Positions 56,114-63,865 of a stretch of DNA of 64,000 nucleotides are shown piece after piece. The position numbers and the translations under genes were made by a program. Positions within the stretch are counted from its first letter, which is position 1, and the number at the start of each line of letters is the position of its first letter. Under the pieces are notes generated by a model that was not told the DNA's origin, searched no databases, and saw only the letters and a program-made list of their open reading frames with translations. The DNA is from Alphaproteobacteria bacterium. GTDB taxonomy: Bacteria > Pseudomonadota > Alphaproteobacteria > Caulobacterales > Parvularculaceae. Where the stretch lies: contig WGLS01000009.1 of the NCBI GenBank assembly GCA_016125455.1, forward strand, positions 59,501-123,500, read 5' to 3'.

Positions 56114-57037
56114 TCAGCGCCCCGAGGCTACGTCCTCGGCGACGAGCGCCCTGTAGAATTCGCGGAGGCGATTCGTGACAGGGCCCGGCTCGTCGCTGAT
56201 CCGCCGGCCATCGACGCTCGCAACCTGAGTCAGTCCGGCAAAAGTCCCCGTCACGAAGGCTTCCTCGGCGCCATAAACATCGTGCAGGGAGAAATTGCGT
56301 TCCCGCGTCTCTATCCCATTGGCCCGCGCAACCTCAAGCACGGCCCCGCGGGTGATGCCGCCGAGGCAATAATCCCCGGACGAGGTCCATAGTTCGCCGT
56401 TCCGGACGATGAAGAAGTGCGTCGAGTTGCATGTCGCGACGAACCCGTGCGGGTCGAGCATCAGCGCCTCGTCGGCCCCGGCTTTTGTCGCCTGAATGCA
56501 CGCCATGATGCAGTTCAGTTTGGAATGGCTGTTCAACTTCTGGTCCTGACCGTCCGGGTACCCCCGGCGAACGTGAACCGTGAACAAGTTGACGCCGCCC
56601 CGCGCAGCCGGGGACTTGAATTCAGGGATAATGACGACCGTCGGCGGCGTGATTGTTGCGCGCGGATCCTGATAGGGGGTCGCCTTTACGCCGCGCGAGG
56701 TCATCAGCCGGATGTGAACGCCTTCGTGCGCGTTGTTCGCGTCAAGGCAGGCGTAGATCCGCGACTTCAGCTCGTCGGGTGATATGTTGAATGCGTAATC
56801 GAGCGTCTTCGCCCCGTCATACAGACGACGCAGGTGTCGATCCATGAATGCTACGACACCCTTGCCGTCCGGACCCGGATAGACCCTGAGGCCTTCCCAC
56901 ACGCCATCGCCGAGGACAAAGCCGGAATCGAACACCGACACCTTCGCTTCATGCCGGGGAAACAGCTCGCCGTTGACGTCGATGAGAATTGTTTCATTGC
57001 GTGAGTCCGCTGCGTAGGCGTGGGTTGAATGCGTCAA
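56114..57037 (-). CDS. Class IV PLP aminotransferase
   Basis: This 307-residue fold type IV aminotransferase is a relative of branched-chain and D-amino-acid aminotransferases and ADC lyase. The motifs are VSVFDSGFVLGDGVWEGLRVY (N-terminal half), the PLP lysine in NSHSKLNCIMA, and ALMLDPHGFVATCNSTHFFIV plus CLGGITRGAVLEVA for cofactor phosphate binding. The specificity residues do not clearly match IlvE. It heads an operon with MmcQ and the sulfotransferase-like gene, so a shared substrate is plausible. Confidence 0.88.
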   Translation of the reverse strand: MTHSTHAYAADSRNETILIDVNGELFPRHEAKVSVFDSGFVLGDGVWEGLRVYPGPDGKGVVAFMDRHLRRLYDGAKTLDYAFNISPDELKSRIYACLDANNAHEGVHIRLMTSRGVKATPYQDPRATITPPTVVIIPEFKSPAARGGVNLFTVHVRRGYPDGQDQKLNSHSKLNCIMACIQATKAGADEALMLDPHGFVATCNSTHFFIVRNGELWTSSGDYCLGGITRGAVLEVARANGIETRERNFSLHDVYGAEEAFVTGTFAGLTQVASVDGRRISDEPGPVTNRLREFYRALVAEDVASGR

Positions 57038-57214
57038 CGGCCATGGTCCTTGCTTGCAGATGGGTTAGTGTGCATGCGATGCGCGCGAACTATTGCGGAA
57101 ATCGCTCTGGCTCACAAGGAAGCGAGGCGCTGCGCGCTGTCTTTGACGCGCCGCGCTGTCCGCGCCAAACATCGACTGGCGATGCGGCGGGGCGCTCGGC
57201 AAGGGAGAAGCCGG

Positions 57215-58237
57215 ATGACGAAATATGACAGCATTCTCGGCGCGATCGGGCGTACGCCAGTCGTGCGCATCAATCGCCTGGCGCCCGACCATGTCGCGAT
57301 GTACGTCAAGGTCGAGGCGTTCAATCCGCTGGGGTCGGTGAAGGATCGCCTTGCGCTTGGCGTGATCGAGGCCGGCGAAAAATCAGGCGAGCTGAAGCCG
57401 GGCCAGACCGTCGTCGAGGCGACGTCCGGCAATACCGGAATCGGGCTTGCAATGGTGTGCGCCGCGAAAGGCTATCCGCTTGTCGTCACCATGGCGGAGA
57501 GCTTTTCCGTCGAGCGCCGAAAGCTGATGCGGTTCCTCGGCGCAAAGGTCGTGCTGACTCCGGCGGCCGAGAAAGGCACCGGCATGGTGCGCAAGGCGAA
57601 GGCGCTTGCCGAGAAGCATGGCTGGTTCATGACGCGGCAGTTCGAGAATGCCGCGAACGCCGACATGCACGAGCGCACAACCGCTCGCGAGATCATCGAC
57701 GACTTCGCCGGCGAAAGGCTTGACTACTGGGTCACCGGGTGGGGCACCGGCGGCACCCTTTCCGGCGTTTCCCGCGTGCTGAAGAAGGAACGGCCCGAGA
57801 CGAAAATTATCGTCAGTGAGCCGAACGTTGCGGCGCTAGTGAGCGATGGCCGCCCGCAGGCTCGCTTTGCCGACGGGTCCGCGTCGGAAACCCATCCCGC
57901 ATGGGCGCCACACCCTATTCAGGGTTGGACGCCGGATTTCATTCCGCTGGTCGCGCAGGAGGCGATCGATGCGGGCCGGATCGATGCGGTCAAGCCGGTC
58001 GCAGGCGCCCACGGCATGGAGTGGGCGCGCGAATTGGCGGCAAAAGAAGGCATCTTCACCGGCGTTTCCGGCGGCTCCACCTTCGCCACGGCGATGGAAG
58101 TCGCGAACGAAGCGGAGGCGGGATCAGTGATCCTCTGCATGCTGCCGGATACGGGCGAACGCTATCTGTCGACGCCGCTTTTCGCCGACGTCGAGGAAGT
58201 GATGAGCGACGAGGAACGCGCGCTGGCGGCGGAGTAG
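57215..58237 (+). CDS. cysK: Cysteine synthase A-type enzyme
   Basis: This 340-residue PLP fold type II enzyme forms cysteine from O-acetylserine and sulfide. The PLP lysine is in NPLGSVKDRLA, the substrate loop is EATSGNTGIGLA, and GTGGTLSGVSRVLK binds the phosphate. The C-terminal SGGSTFATAM block is typical. An insertion around 205-230 (DGSASETHPAWAPHPIQGWTPDF) is slightly longer than in E. coli CysK. AGGGAGAAG precedes ATG 57215; codons upstream have no family match. Confidence 0.93.
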   Translation: MTKYDSILGAIGRTPVVRINRLAPDHVAMYVKVEAFNPLGSVKDRLALGVIEAGEKSGELKPGQTVVEATSGNTGIGLAMVCAAKGYPLVVTMAESFSVERRKLMRFLGAKVVLTPAAEKGTGMVRKAKALAEKHGWFMTRQFENAANADMHERTTAREIIDDFAGERLDYWVTGWGTGGTLSGVSRVLKKERPETKIIVSEPNVAALVSDGRPQARFADGSASETHPAWAPHPIQGWTPDFIPLVAQEAIDAGRIDAVKPVAGAHGMEWARELAAKEGIFTGVSGGSTFATAMEVANEAEAGSVILCMLPDTGERYLSTPLFADVEEVMSDEERALAAE

Positions 58238-58319
58238 TCGCAAGGTCAGCGAGTTCGCTTGCCCCGTCCGTTCGAAACGCCGCGCTGGTCGTGATTGCGG
58301 CTACCGTGCGCGCGACCTG

Positions 58320-59045
58320 CTAGCCGCCGCAAGACGCCTTGCCAGGTTCGATTGCGTACGTCGTCTGGCCGCCCTTCCACTTGCCTTGCGACACGGTCGC
58401 GACCGGCGCGCGCGATGACCCGCCGTCTGCGCCATAAACAGCGAGGTCAGGCCCTTGCGCGCCGGGTTCGATCGCCCAACGCCCGGCGCCGGCGCTCGTT
58501 CCGGCGACGCCGGCCGATCCCGATCGTCCGCCCTCGTAACGAGGGTCATATTCCCCGCCGACGCCGACGGCGCCTTCTGACGACGTCAGCGCGAGCCCGC
58601 CCGGGCAAAGATGAACGTAACCGGATGATCCGCCCGTCGCGCCCGAGAACATGCTCGGACTGTAGACCCAGAAAATGCGCGCGCCTGCGGCCTTCGCGAC
58701 GATGTCGGGATAGAGCCGGGACCCGTCGTCTTTTGGCAGGAGGGGAAGCGCTGCGCCCTCCCGCGGCGGGCCGCCGTTAACGTTTCCGAACTGGGCCTCG
58801 CCGCTAAGGCCAAAGTCGCCATTCTCGCGGACGTAGTAGTCTCCGTGGGGCAGCCGGTTGAGGGTCATTGTGCGGGCGACATCGGCCGATGGGACCTCGC
58901 CATTCACGCGATAGACACCGTTGTCGCGAGCGTTGGCCGGGACTATGGATACCGCGGCGCCCGTCGCGGCAATGCCCGTCGCCGCTATGCATGTCGCCGC
59001 AGGTGCGGCGAGCGGCATGAAAGACCGGGCCCGAACCTTCCTCAT
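58320..59045 (-). CDS. Secreted protein of unknown function
   Basis: This predicted 241-residue exported protein starts at ATG 59045 after GGAGAAG. The signal region is alanine-rich with a duplicated IAATG unit (LAAPAATCIAATGIAATG) and ends near residue 38. The mature part is rich in Gly, Ser and Asp (GVYRVNGEVPSADV, GATGGSSGYVHLCPGG, GGRSGSAGVAGTSAG) and holds a C-terminal cysteine. A much longer in-frame opening exists upstream but lies in the promoter and antisense to the methyltransferase-like gene, so I do not accept it. No family recognised. Confidence 0.55.
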   Translation of the reverse strand: MRKVRARSFMPLAAPAATCIAATGIAATGAAVSIVPANARDNGVYRVNGEVPSADVARTMTLNRLPHGDYYVRENGDFGLSGEAQFGNVNGGPPREGAALPLLPKDDGSRLYPDIVAKAAGARIFWVYSPSMFSGATGGSSGYVHLCPGGLALTSSEGAVGVGGEYDPRYEGGRSGSAGVAGTSAGAGRWAIEPGAQGPDLAVYGADGGSSRAPVATVSQGKWKGGQTTYAIEPGKASCGG

Positions 59046-59209
59046 GCCCTTCTCCTCATCCATGATTGGCCGCGCCAGACCTTGCAGGGCGATTTTTCGA
59101 CTTCTTATGGCCATTGCGACCGCCGCCGTTAGCCGGGCGTTAGGCCTTTTCGTAGAATTTACATGAAATTCACGATTTCGACAGGGCCGAACCCTGCAGG
59201 AGGCGAGAG

Positions 59210-59941
59210 ATGACGATCGCCGATTTCGACCAATTCGCCGTCGAAACGCCGGCCGAAAGTGCGCCAGATGCGCCGGGCGCCATCGACCGTGAGGAAACGC
59301 TTGTCGGCCGCTGCCTTGCCGACATTCGCTCCGCCCGCGCCCGTGAAGGCCTCGACGTCGAAGGTCCGCTCTCGTTCCTCGGCCTTGTCGCTGGCGGCGT
59401 CGCATCGGCGCCACGTCTGACGGACATTTTCCCGGGCGCGCAACGACTTCAAATTGATGCTGACTGGGGGCGCAATGAGGGATCAAACAACGGGGAAGCC
59501 CGGTCGCCGGCGTCAGGGGCGCCTGACGTTGCGCCGCTCTCCCTCGACGAAGGCAGCGTGGATGTCGCGTTCGCCGCCTTCCTGTTCGACATGCTTGTGG
59601 ATAGGGAGCATGGAAGCCGCCTGCGCGAAATCCGCCGCGTGATCCGGCCGGGCGGCGAGCTGTATCTCTTTGAACGCAATCCGGCAGCGCTCTTCCCAGG
59701 CCTCGTTGATGATTCCGAAGCCGGCGTCGCGCCCGACAGCGCCCGCCGCAGCCCGATCGCCGGGAAGGAACTTTCCCGGCGCCTTGCAATGACCGGCTTC
59801 ACCGTCAAGGGCCTCGCCTATGGGCGACTGTTCCCATCATCGCTGACCTTCCTCCGACCCTTGGAACGGGCGCTCGGCGGCGCGCCCCTCGGCGCGGTCT
59901 ATTGCGTCCGCGGCGCCAAATTCGCGGTCGGCCGGCGCTAG
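59210..59941 (+). CDS. SAM-methyltransferase-like protein lacking motif I
   Basis: This 243-residue protein has the post-I part of a class I methyltransferase (PLSLDEGSVDVAFAAFLFDML, HGSRLREIRRVIRPGGELYLFE, LAMTGFTVKGLAYG). The usual glycine-rich motif I (GxGxG) is replaced by LSFLGLVAGGVASAPRL, so SAM binding is uncertain. It may be a degenerate or specialised Methyltransf_11 protein. AGGAGG precedes the ATG. It faces the dehalogenase-like gene convergently. Confidence 0.65.
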   Translation: MTIADFDQFAVETPAESAPDAPGAIDREETLVGRCLADIRSARAREGLDVEGPLSFLGLVAGGVASAPRLTDIFPGAQRLQIDADWGRNEGSNNGEARSPASGAPDVAPLSLDEGSVDVAFAAFLFDMLVDREHGSRLREIRRVIRPGGELYLFERNPAALFPGLVDDSEAGVAPDSARRSPIAGKELSRRLAMTGFTVKGLAYGRLFPSSLTFLRPLERALGGAPLGAVYCVRGAKFAVGRR

Positions 59942-60053
59942 CGCGCCAGCGAAAATGCGCAATGCGGAACTTGCCTGTCGAGAACGTCGCCTGAGCGGCG
60001 AGACCTCGAGGCGCCTGATCTCCGGGCAGTTGATTTCGATCGGATATGGCGGC

Positions 60054-60983
60054 CTAGGCAAGTTTGAAATTGGCGAGCGCGGCTTTCGCGATCGGCGCGC
60101 CCCATTCCTGCACAAAGTGGCCGGCGTCTGCGATTTCCATCGGCTCAGGGCAGTTGCGGATCATCGACCGAAGAAAGTGCATGGCGGGCGGGCCGAGCAC
60201 GGGGTCCTGCATGCCGATCGCCATGAAGCTTTCGCCGGTCCAGTCTTCGGACCAGAATTTCCGGGCCCGGAGCGATGTCTCGACGCCTTCCTTTGACAGG
60301 GGCGTCAGGTCAGCCGCTCCTTTCTCCTTCAGCATGACAAGTTCCGGGAAGCGTCGGACGCCGCCCTTGTAGGATTTGTCAGGGAACGGCGCGTCATAGG
60401 CGGCGGCCTCCGCATCGGTGAGCACCGAAGTCGCCCGCTGCATGAGCCCGCCGACCGCGAGGTCGGGCTGCGAGCGGTTGAACGCGCGCCACGCGCCGAA
60501 GCCCTCCGGCGCCTCTTCGCCGGCCGGCAGGCCCGTGTTCATGACGATAAGGCGCGTGTACCGCGCCGGCGCTTCGACCGGCAGGGTGAGGCCGAGAAGG
60601 CCGCCCCAGTCCTGCACCACGAGACAGACATTCTTCAGGTCCATGCGCTCGACAAACGCGAGAAGGGCATTGCGGTGAAAATGATATGTATAAACATCAT
60701 CGTCGACCGGCTTGTCCGACCGTCCGAAGCCGAACATGTCCACCGCGACGGCGCGATGGCCGGCGCCGGTAAAGACCGGGATCATCTTTCGGAAGAGATA
60801 GGCCCAGCTCGGCTCGCCATGGATGCACAGGAACGTGACGTCGGCATCCGCCGCCCCTTCGTCGACATAGTGCATTCTAAGGCCTTCGTAGCCCGCCAGA
60901 TCGTCAATGTAGTTTGGCGCATAGGGCCAGCCCGGCAGGTCGGCAAAGCGGTCGTCCGGGGTTCTGAGGGCGTTGATGGTCAT
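60054..60983 (-). CDS. Haloalkane dehalogenase-like alpha/beta hydrolase
   Basis: This 309-residue protein resembles subfamily I haloalkane dehalogenases (DhlA-like). The halide/oxyanion motif is HGEPSW (55-60) with Trp60. The nucleophile elbow is VVQDWGG, Asp125 followed by Trp126. Trp165 (FGAWRAF) may be the second halide-binding Trp. The acid is near MQDPVLGP and the catalytic His is in ADAGHFVQEWG. These residues together favour true dehalogenase chemistry over epoxide hydrolysis. ATG at 60983 begins the typical family N-terminus (ALRTPDDRFADLPGWPYAPNY). Confidence 0.87.
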   Translation of the reverse strand: MTINALRTPDDRFADLPGWPYAPNYIDDLAGYEGLRMHYVDEGAADADVTFLCIHGEPSWAYLFRKMIPVFTGAGHRAVAVDMFGFGRSDKPVDDDVYTYHFHRNALLAFVERMDLKNVCLVVQDWGGLLGLTLPVEAPARYTRLIVMNTGLPAGEEAPEGFGAWRAFNRSQPDLAVGGLMQRATSVLTDAEAAAYDAPFPDKSYKGGVRRFPELVMLKEKGAADLTPLSKEGVETSLRARKFWSEDWTGESFMAIGMQDPVLGPPAMHFLRSMIRNCPEPMEIADAGHFVQEWGAPIAKAALANFKLA

Positions 60984-61236
60984 CTCGCATCCTGTCGGTT
61001 CTTCGCGCGAGGACGCGCGGAAGGCTGGGATGGCGCGAGCATGCAATCGACGCAGAGAATTGCAAGCCGACAGCGCAGAAATCGAGATGAGGGAGAGCGA
61101 CAGGGCGATCTGTGACCCGAAGGCGACGCGTCTTTTGGGCGTGGCGCCTTCTTTCGCCCTTCGCTTCGCGCGGGATGGGCGGATGCGCCAGCGTTCCTTG
61201 CTCGCTCCATGCAGGCAATGCGCGATGAGGCGCTGG

Positions 61237-61884
61237 CTAAGCAATCATCTTGGTGTCTTCGTCGCCTTCGATCATGGTTTCGACAGTATCGCTTGAAAGG
61301 CCGTCGATTGCGTCGCTCGTGACCTTGCGAGCAAGGCGACCGAACGCGAGCCGTCTGCGTACGGAGAACTGGAAATGTCCGGGCAGCGCGAAAATCGCGA
61401 GGAAGATGGAGCCCCCGATCGTGAACCATGGCGCGCAGGCGAGGCAGCTGACGATCCAGGCCGCCAGCCGAAGGACATGCCCCGGATGCGCGTACATGAT
61501 CGCATCGCCGTCGCCCATGGCGCGGCTCGTCTCGCCGGTCGAGGCATTGTGGAGGCGGACCAGCGCCCGCGACTGTCCGCGCCGTTCAAGATAGACGCAC
61601 GCGACGCGATGGCCCGCGCGCACGGCGACGCCCTCCTGGGGGCAGACGAAGCTTGTCTCGAGGCCATTTGACGAGCGGACAAAAATTTCGCGCTTGTTTT
61701 CGACCCGGGTCGAAATCTTCACGTCCCTGGTGCGGCTTGCGCCCCAGCCCGCGACCGTGACGCCGCCGCCCCCGCCGCCAGAACCTGTGACATGGCTTTC
61801 CGACCAGGAGCGTTCATCGACGACCTCGCCGATGAGCCAGTGGACCTTCGCGGCGCCGAACCGCGCGACTGCTTGTTGCGACAT
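61237..61884 (-). CDS. Membrane protein of unknown function
   Basis: This predicted 215-residue protein has a mainly beta-rich hydrophilic N-terminal half (about 1-125, with a GSGGGGGGVTVAG glycine run at 34-46) and two hydrophobic segments (AAWIVSCLACAPWFTIGGSI and FLAIFALPGHF, about 140-170). I recognise no family, though the layout resembles bacterial domain-plus-two-helix envelope proteins. It is divergent from lpd across a 205-base gap. Confidence 0.55.
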   Translation of the reverse strand: MSQQAVARFGAAKVHWLIGEVVDERSWSESHVTGSGGGGGGVTVAGWGASRTRDVKISTRVENKREIFVRSSNGLETSFVCPQEGVAVRAGHRVACVYLERRGQSRALVRLHNASTGETSRAMGDGDAIMYAHPGHVLRLAAWIVSCLACAPWFTIGGSIFLAIFALPGHFQFSVRRRLAFGRLARKVTSDAIDGLSSDTVETMIEGDEDTKMIA

Positions 61885-62089
61885 GTGCTTTCGATCCCCG
61901 CTGTCGACCCGCCTGCAGGGCCGCTTGAAGTCTGGCGCAGAAAGGCTTTAGGGCAGGTGAACTACAGGAGCGGCGTTGGTGAGCGGTCCGTTAACGGCGG
62001 GCCTTGCAGCGCCCGCAGTTCCAATGCGGCCCGGGCTCGTCTAATCGGAACGGACCACCAGGCCCGGGACGAAACGGAGACGTGACCCC
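61885..62089. promoter_or_regulatory. Upstream region of lpd
   Basis: This 205-base intergenic region serves two divergent genes and holds the perfect 10-base palindrome CCGTTAACGG at 61988-61997, which could be an operator. CCCGGG repeats lie nearer the lpd start. No confident promoter boxes. Confidence 0.35.
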
Positions 62090-63520
62090 ATGAGCGACCT
62101 CACCACCGACATCTGCATCATCGGCGGCGGCCCCGGCGGCTATGTCGCGGCGATCCGGGCGCGCCAACTGGGGATGCAGGTCGTCCTCGTCGAGCGCGAA
62201 CACCTCGGCGGCGTCTGCCTCAACTGGGGCTGCATCCCGACCAAGGCGCTGCTGCGCACCGCCGAAGTCTACGAGAACATGAAGCACGCGAAGGATTTCG
62301 GGCTCACAGCGGAGAACGTCGGCTTCGACCTTGATGCGGTGGTGAAGCGCTCGCGCAATGTGGCGGGCAAGCTCGCGGGCGGGGTCGGCTTCCTCATGAA
62401 AAAGAACAAGGTCACGGTCGTCGACGGCGCAGCGCGGCTTGAACGCGCCACCAACGGCTCAACAGGCGGCGCGCCGGTCGTGAAAGCCAAGACGAAGGAC
62501 GGCGAGACGACCATCCGCGCCAAGCATGTCATCCTCGCCACCGGCGCCCGCGCGCGCACCATCCCCGCCGCCGGCCTCGAGCCCGACGGCAAGTTCATCT
62601 GGACCGCGAAGGAAGCGATGGTCCCCGACATCATGCCGAAGCGGTTGCTCGTTATCGGGTCCGGCGCGATCGGCATCGAGTTCGCGAGCTTCTACAACTC
62701 CATGGGCGCAGAGGTGACCGTGGTCGAAATGGTCGACCGCATCCTGCCGGCGGAGGACGCGGAGATTTCCGCTTTCGCCGAGAAGCGCTTCAAAAAGGCC
62801 GGCATAAAGATCCACACCGGCGCGAAGGTCGACAGGCTGGAGAAAGGCAAGGCGACGGTGAAGGCGACCGTCACCACGGCCGACGGCAAGGCGGAGACGG
62901 TGGAGGCGGACCGCGTCGTCCTCGCCATCGGCATTACGGGCAATGTGGAGGGCCTCGGCCTCGAGGCGCTCGGCGCGAAGGTGGAGCGCGGCCACGTCGT
63001 TGTCGACGAATGGCTGCGCACGGGCGTTCCCGGCCTCTACGCCATCGGCGACGTCGTCGGCGCGCCCTGGCTCGCCCACAAGGCCTCCCACGAGGGGATC
63101 ATCTGCGTGGAGAAGATCGCCGGGTCGAACTCCGTGCACCCGATGGACGTGACGCGCATTCCGGGCTGCACCTATTCGAATCCCCAGGTCGCGAGCGTCG
63201 GCCTCACCGAGGCGCGCGCGAAAGAGCAGGGCTACAAGGTGAAGGTCGGCCGCTTCCCCTTCAACGGCAATGGCAAGGCGATCGCCCTCGGCGAGCCGGA
63301 AGGCATGGTGAAGACGATCTTCGACGAGAAGACCGGCGAGCTATTGGGCGCGCACATGATCGGCGCGGAGGTGACGGAACTCATCCAGTGCTATGGCCTC
63401 GCCAAGACCCTCGAGGCGACGGAGGAGGACATCTTCCACACCATCTTCCCGCACCCGACCCTCTCGGAGATGATGCACGAAAGCCCGCTCGATGCGTATG
63501 GGCGTGCGGTGCATATTTGA
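62090..63520 (+). CDS. lpdA: Dihydrolipoyl dehydrogenase (E3)
   Basis: This 476-residue flavoprotein re-oxidises the lipoyl groups of the pyruvate and 2-oxoglutarate dehydrogenase complexes, making NADH. The FAD Rossmann motif is GGGPGG (12-17), the redox disulfide is Cys43-x4-Cys48 in CLNWGCIPTK, the NAD motif is IGSGAIGIEFASFY, and the C-terminal active site is FPHPTLSEMMHE. It completes the pdhB-pdhC-lpd set, 9.8 kb after pdhC. Confidence 0.97.
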   Translation: MSDLTTDICIIGGGPGGYVAAIRARQLGMQVVLVEREHLGGVCLNWGCIPTKALLRTAEVYENMKHAKDFGLTAENVGFDLDAVVKRSRNVAGKLAGGVGFLMKKNKVTVVDGAARLERATNGSTGGAPVVKAKTKDGETTIRAKHVILATGARARTIPAAGLEPDGKFIWTAKEAMVPDIMPKRLLVIGSGAIGIEFASFYNSMGAEVTVVEMVDRILPAEDAEISAFAEKRFKKAGIKIHTGAKVDRLEKGKATVKATVTTADGKAETVEADRVVLAIGITGNVEGLGLEALGAKVERGHVVVDEWLRTGVPGLYAIGDVVGAPWLAHKASHEGIICVEKIAGSNSVHPMDVTRIPGCTYSNPQVASVGLTEARAKEQGYKVKVGRFPFNGNGKAIALGEPEGMVKTIFDEKTGELLGAHMIGAEVTELIQCYGLAKTLEATEEDIFHTIFPHPTLSEMMHESPLDAYGRAVHI

Positions 63521-63537
63521 AGGGGGGTGGGCGGTGT

Positions 63538-63726
63538 TTAAGCGATAAGCTTTTTAGTAGATAATTCCGCCGATTCTTCGGCGTTATATCTGCCTGGAGC
63601 ATTCCGTAGCGATTTGATTTCCTGTTCTCTGAATTGATGCCATCGCTGAAGGTTAGCTTGGTGAGCCTCAATGACATCTTCGAGTCTCTTGATTGCGTCC
63701 AAAAGAGCGTCGTATTGACTCACCAT
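63538..63726 (-). CDS. Small coiled-coil protein at the edge of the accessory region
   Basis: This predicted 62-residue protein, start 63726 with GGGAGA upstream (GGGAGATGC-ATG), is almost entirely charged helix (DALLDAIKRLEDVIEAHQANLQRWHQFREQEI), likely a coiled coil. The codons are AT-richer than the genes to the left. It is divergent from the defence-gene remnant. No family recognised; it could be a small regulatory or antitoxin-like partner. Confidence 0.55.
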   Translation of the reverse strand: MVSQYDALLDAIKRLEDVIEAHQANLQRWHQFREQEIKSLRNAPGRYNAEESAELSTKKLIA

Positions 63727-63768
63727 GCATCTCCCTTTCAACCACCACACTCTGATTCGGGGCAATCG

Positions 63769-63865
63769 ATGTCAACGCTTATTCCGCAGATAGAGTTCCC
63801 AGAAATCATGATCGGGTTGGTTGCCCCGATAGGATGTGAAATTTCAACTGTTCTTTCCTCTCTAG
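63769..63865 (+). pseudogene. 5' end of a putative anti-phage dCTP/deoxycytidylate deaminase, broken by an IS
   Basis: The first 32 codons (MSTLIPQIEFPEIMIGLVAP, then IGCEISTVLSSL) match in kind the N-terminal P-loop-like part of anti-phage deoxycytidylate deaminases (AvcD/DCD group), which begin with PEI/PEL-x-GLVGxxG-type strands. The similarity then stops at a CTAG (63862-63865), where an IS5-family element begins. The frame happens to run on through the IS, but those codons are not part of the family. The rest of the gene would lie beyond the element, outside the window. Only 32 residues are available, so the family call is tentative. Confidence 0.4.

Noticed and set aside
58320..59789. 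489-codon extension of the secreted-protein gene
   Set aside because: The upstream 248 codons overlap the methyltransferase-like gene in antisense and look like a GC shadow; the ATG at 59045 has a good binding site and signal peptide.
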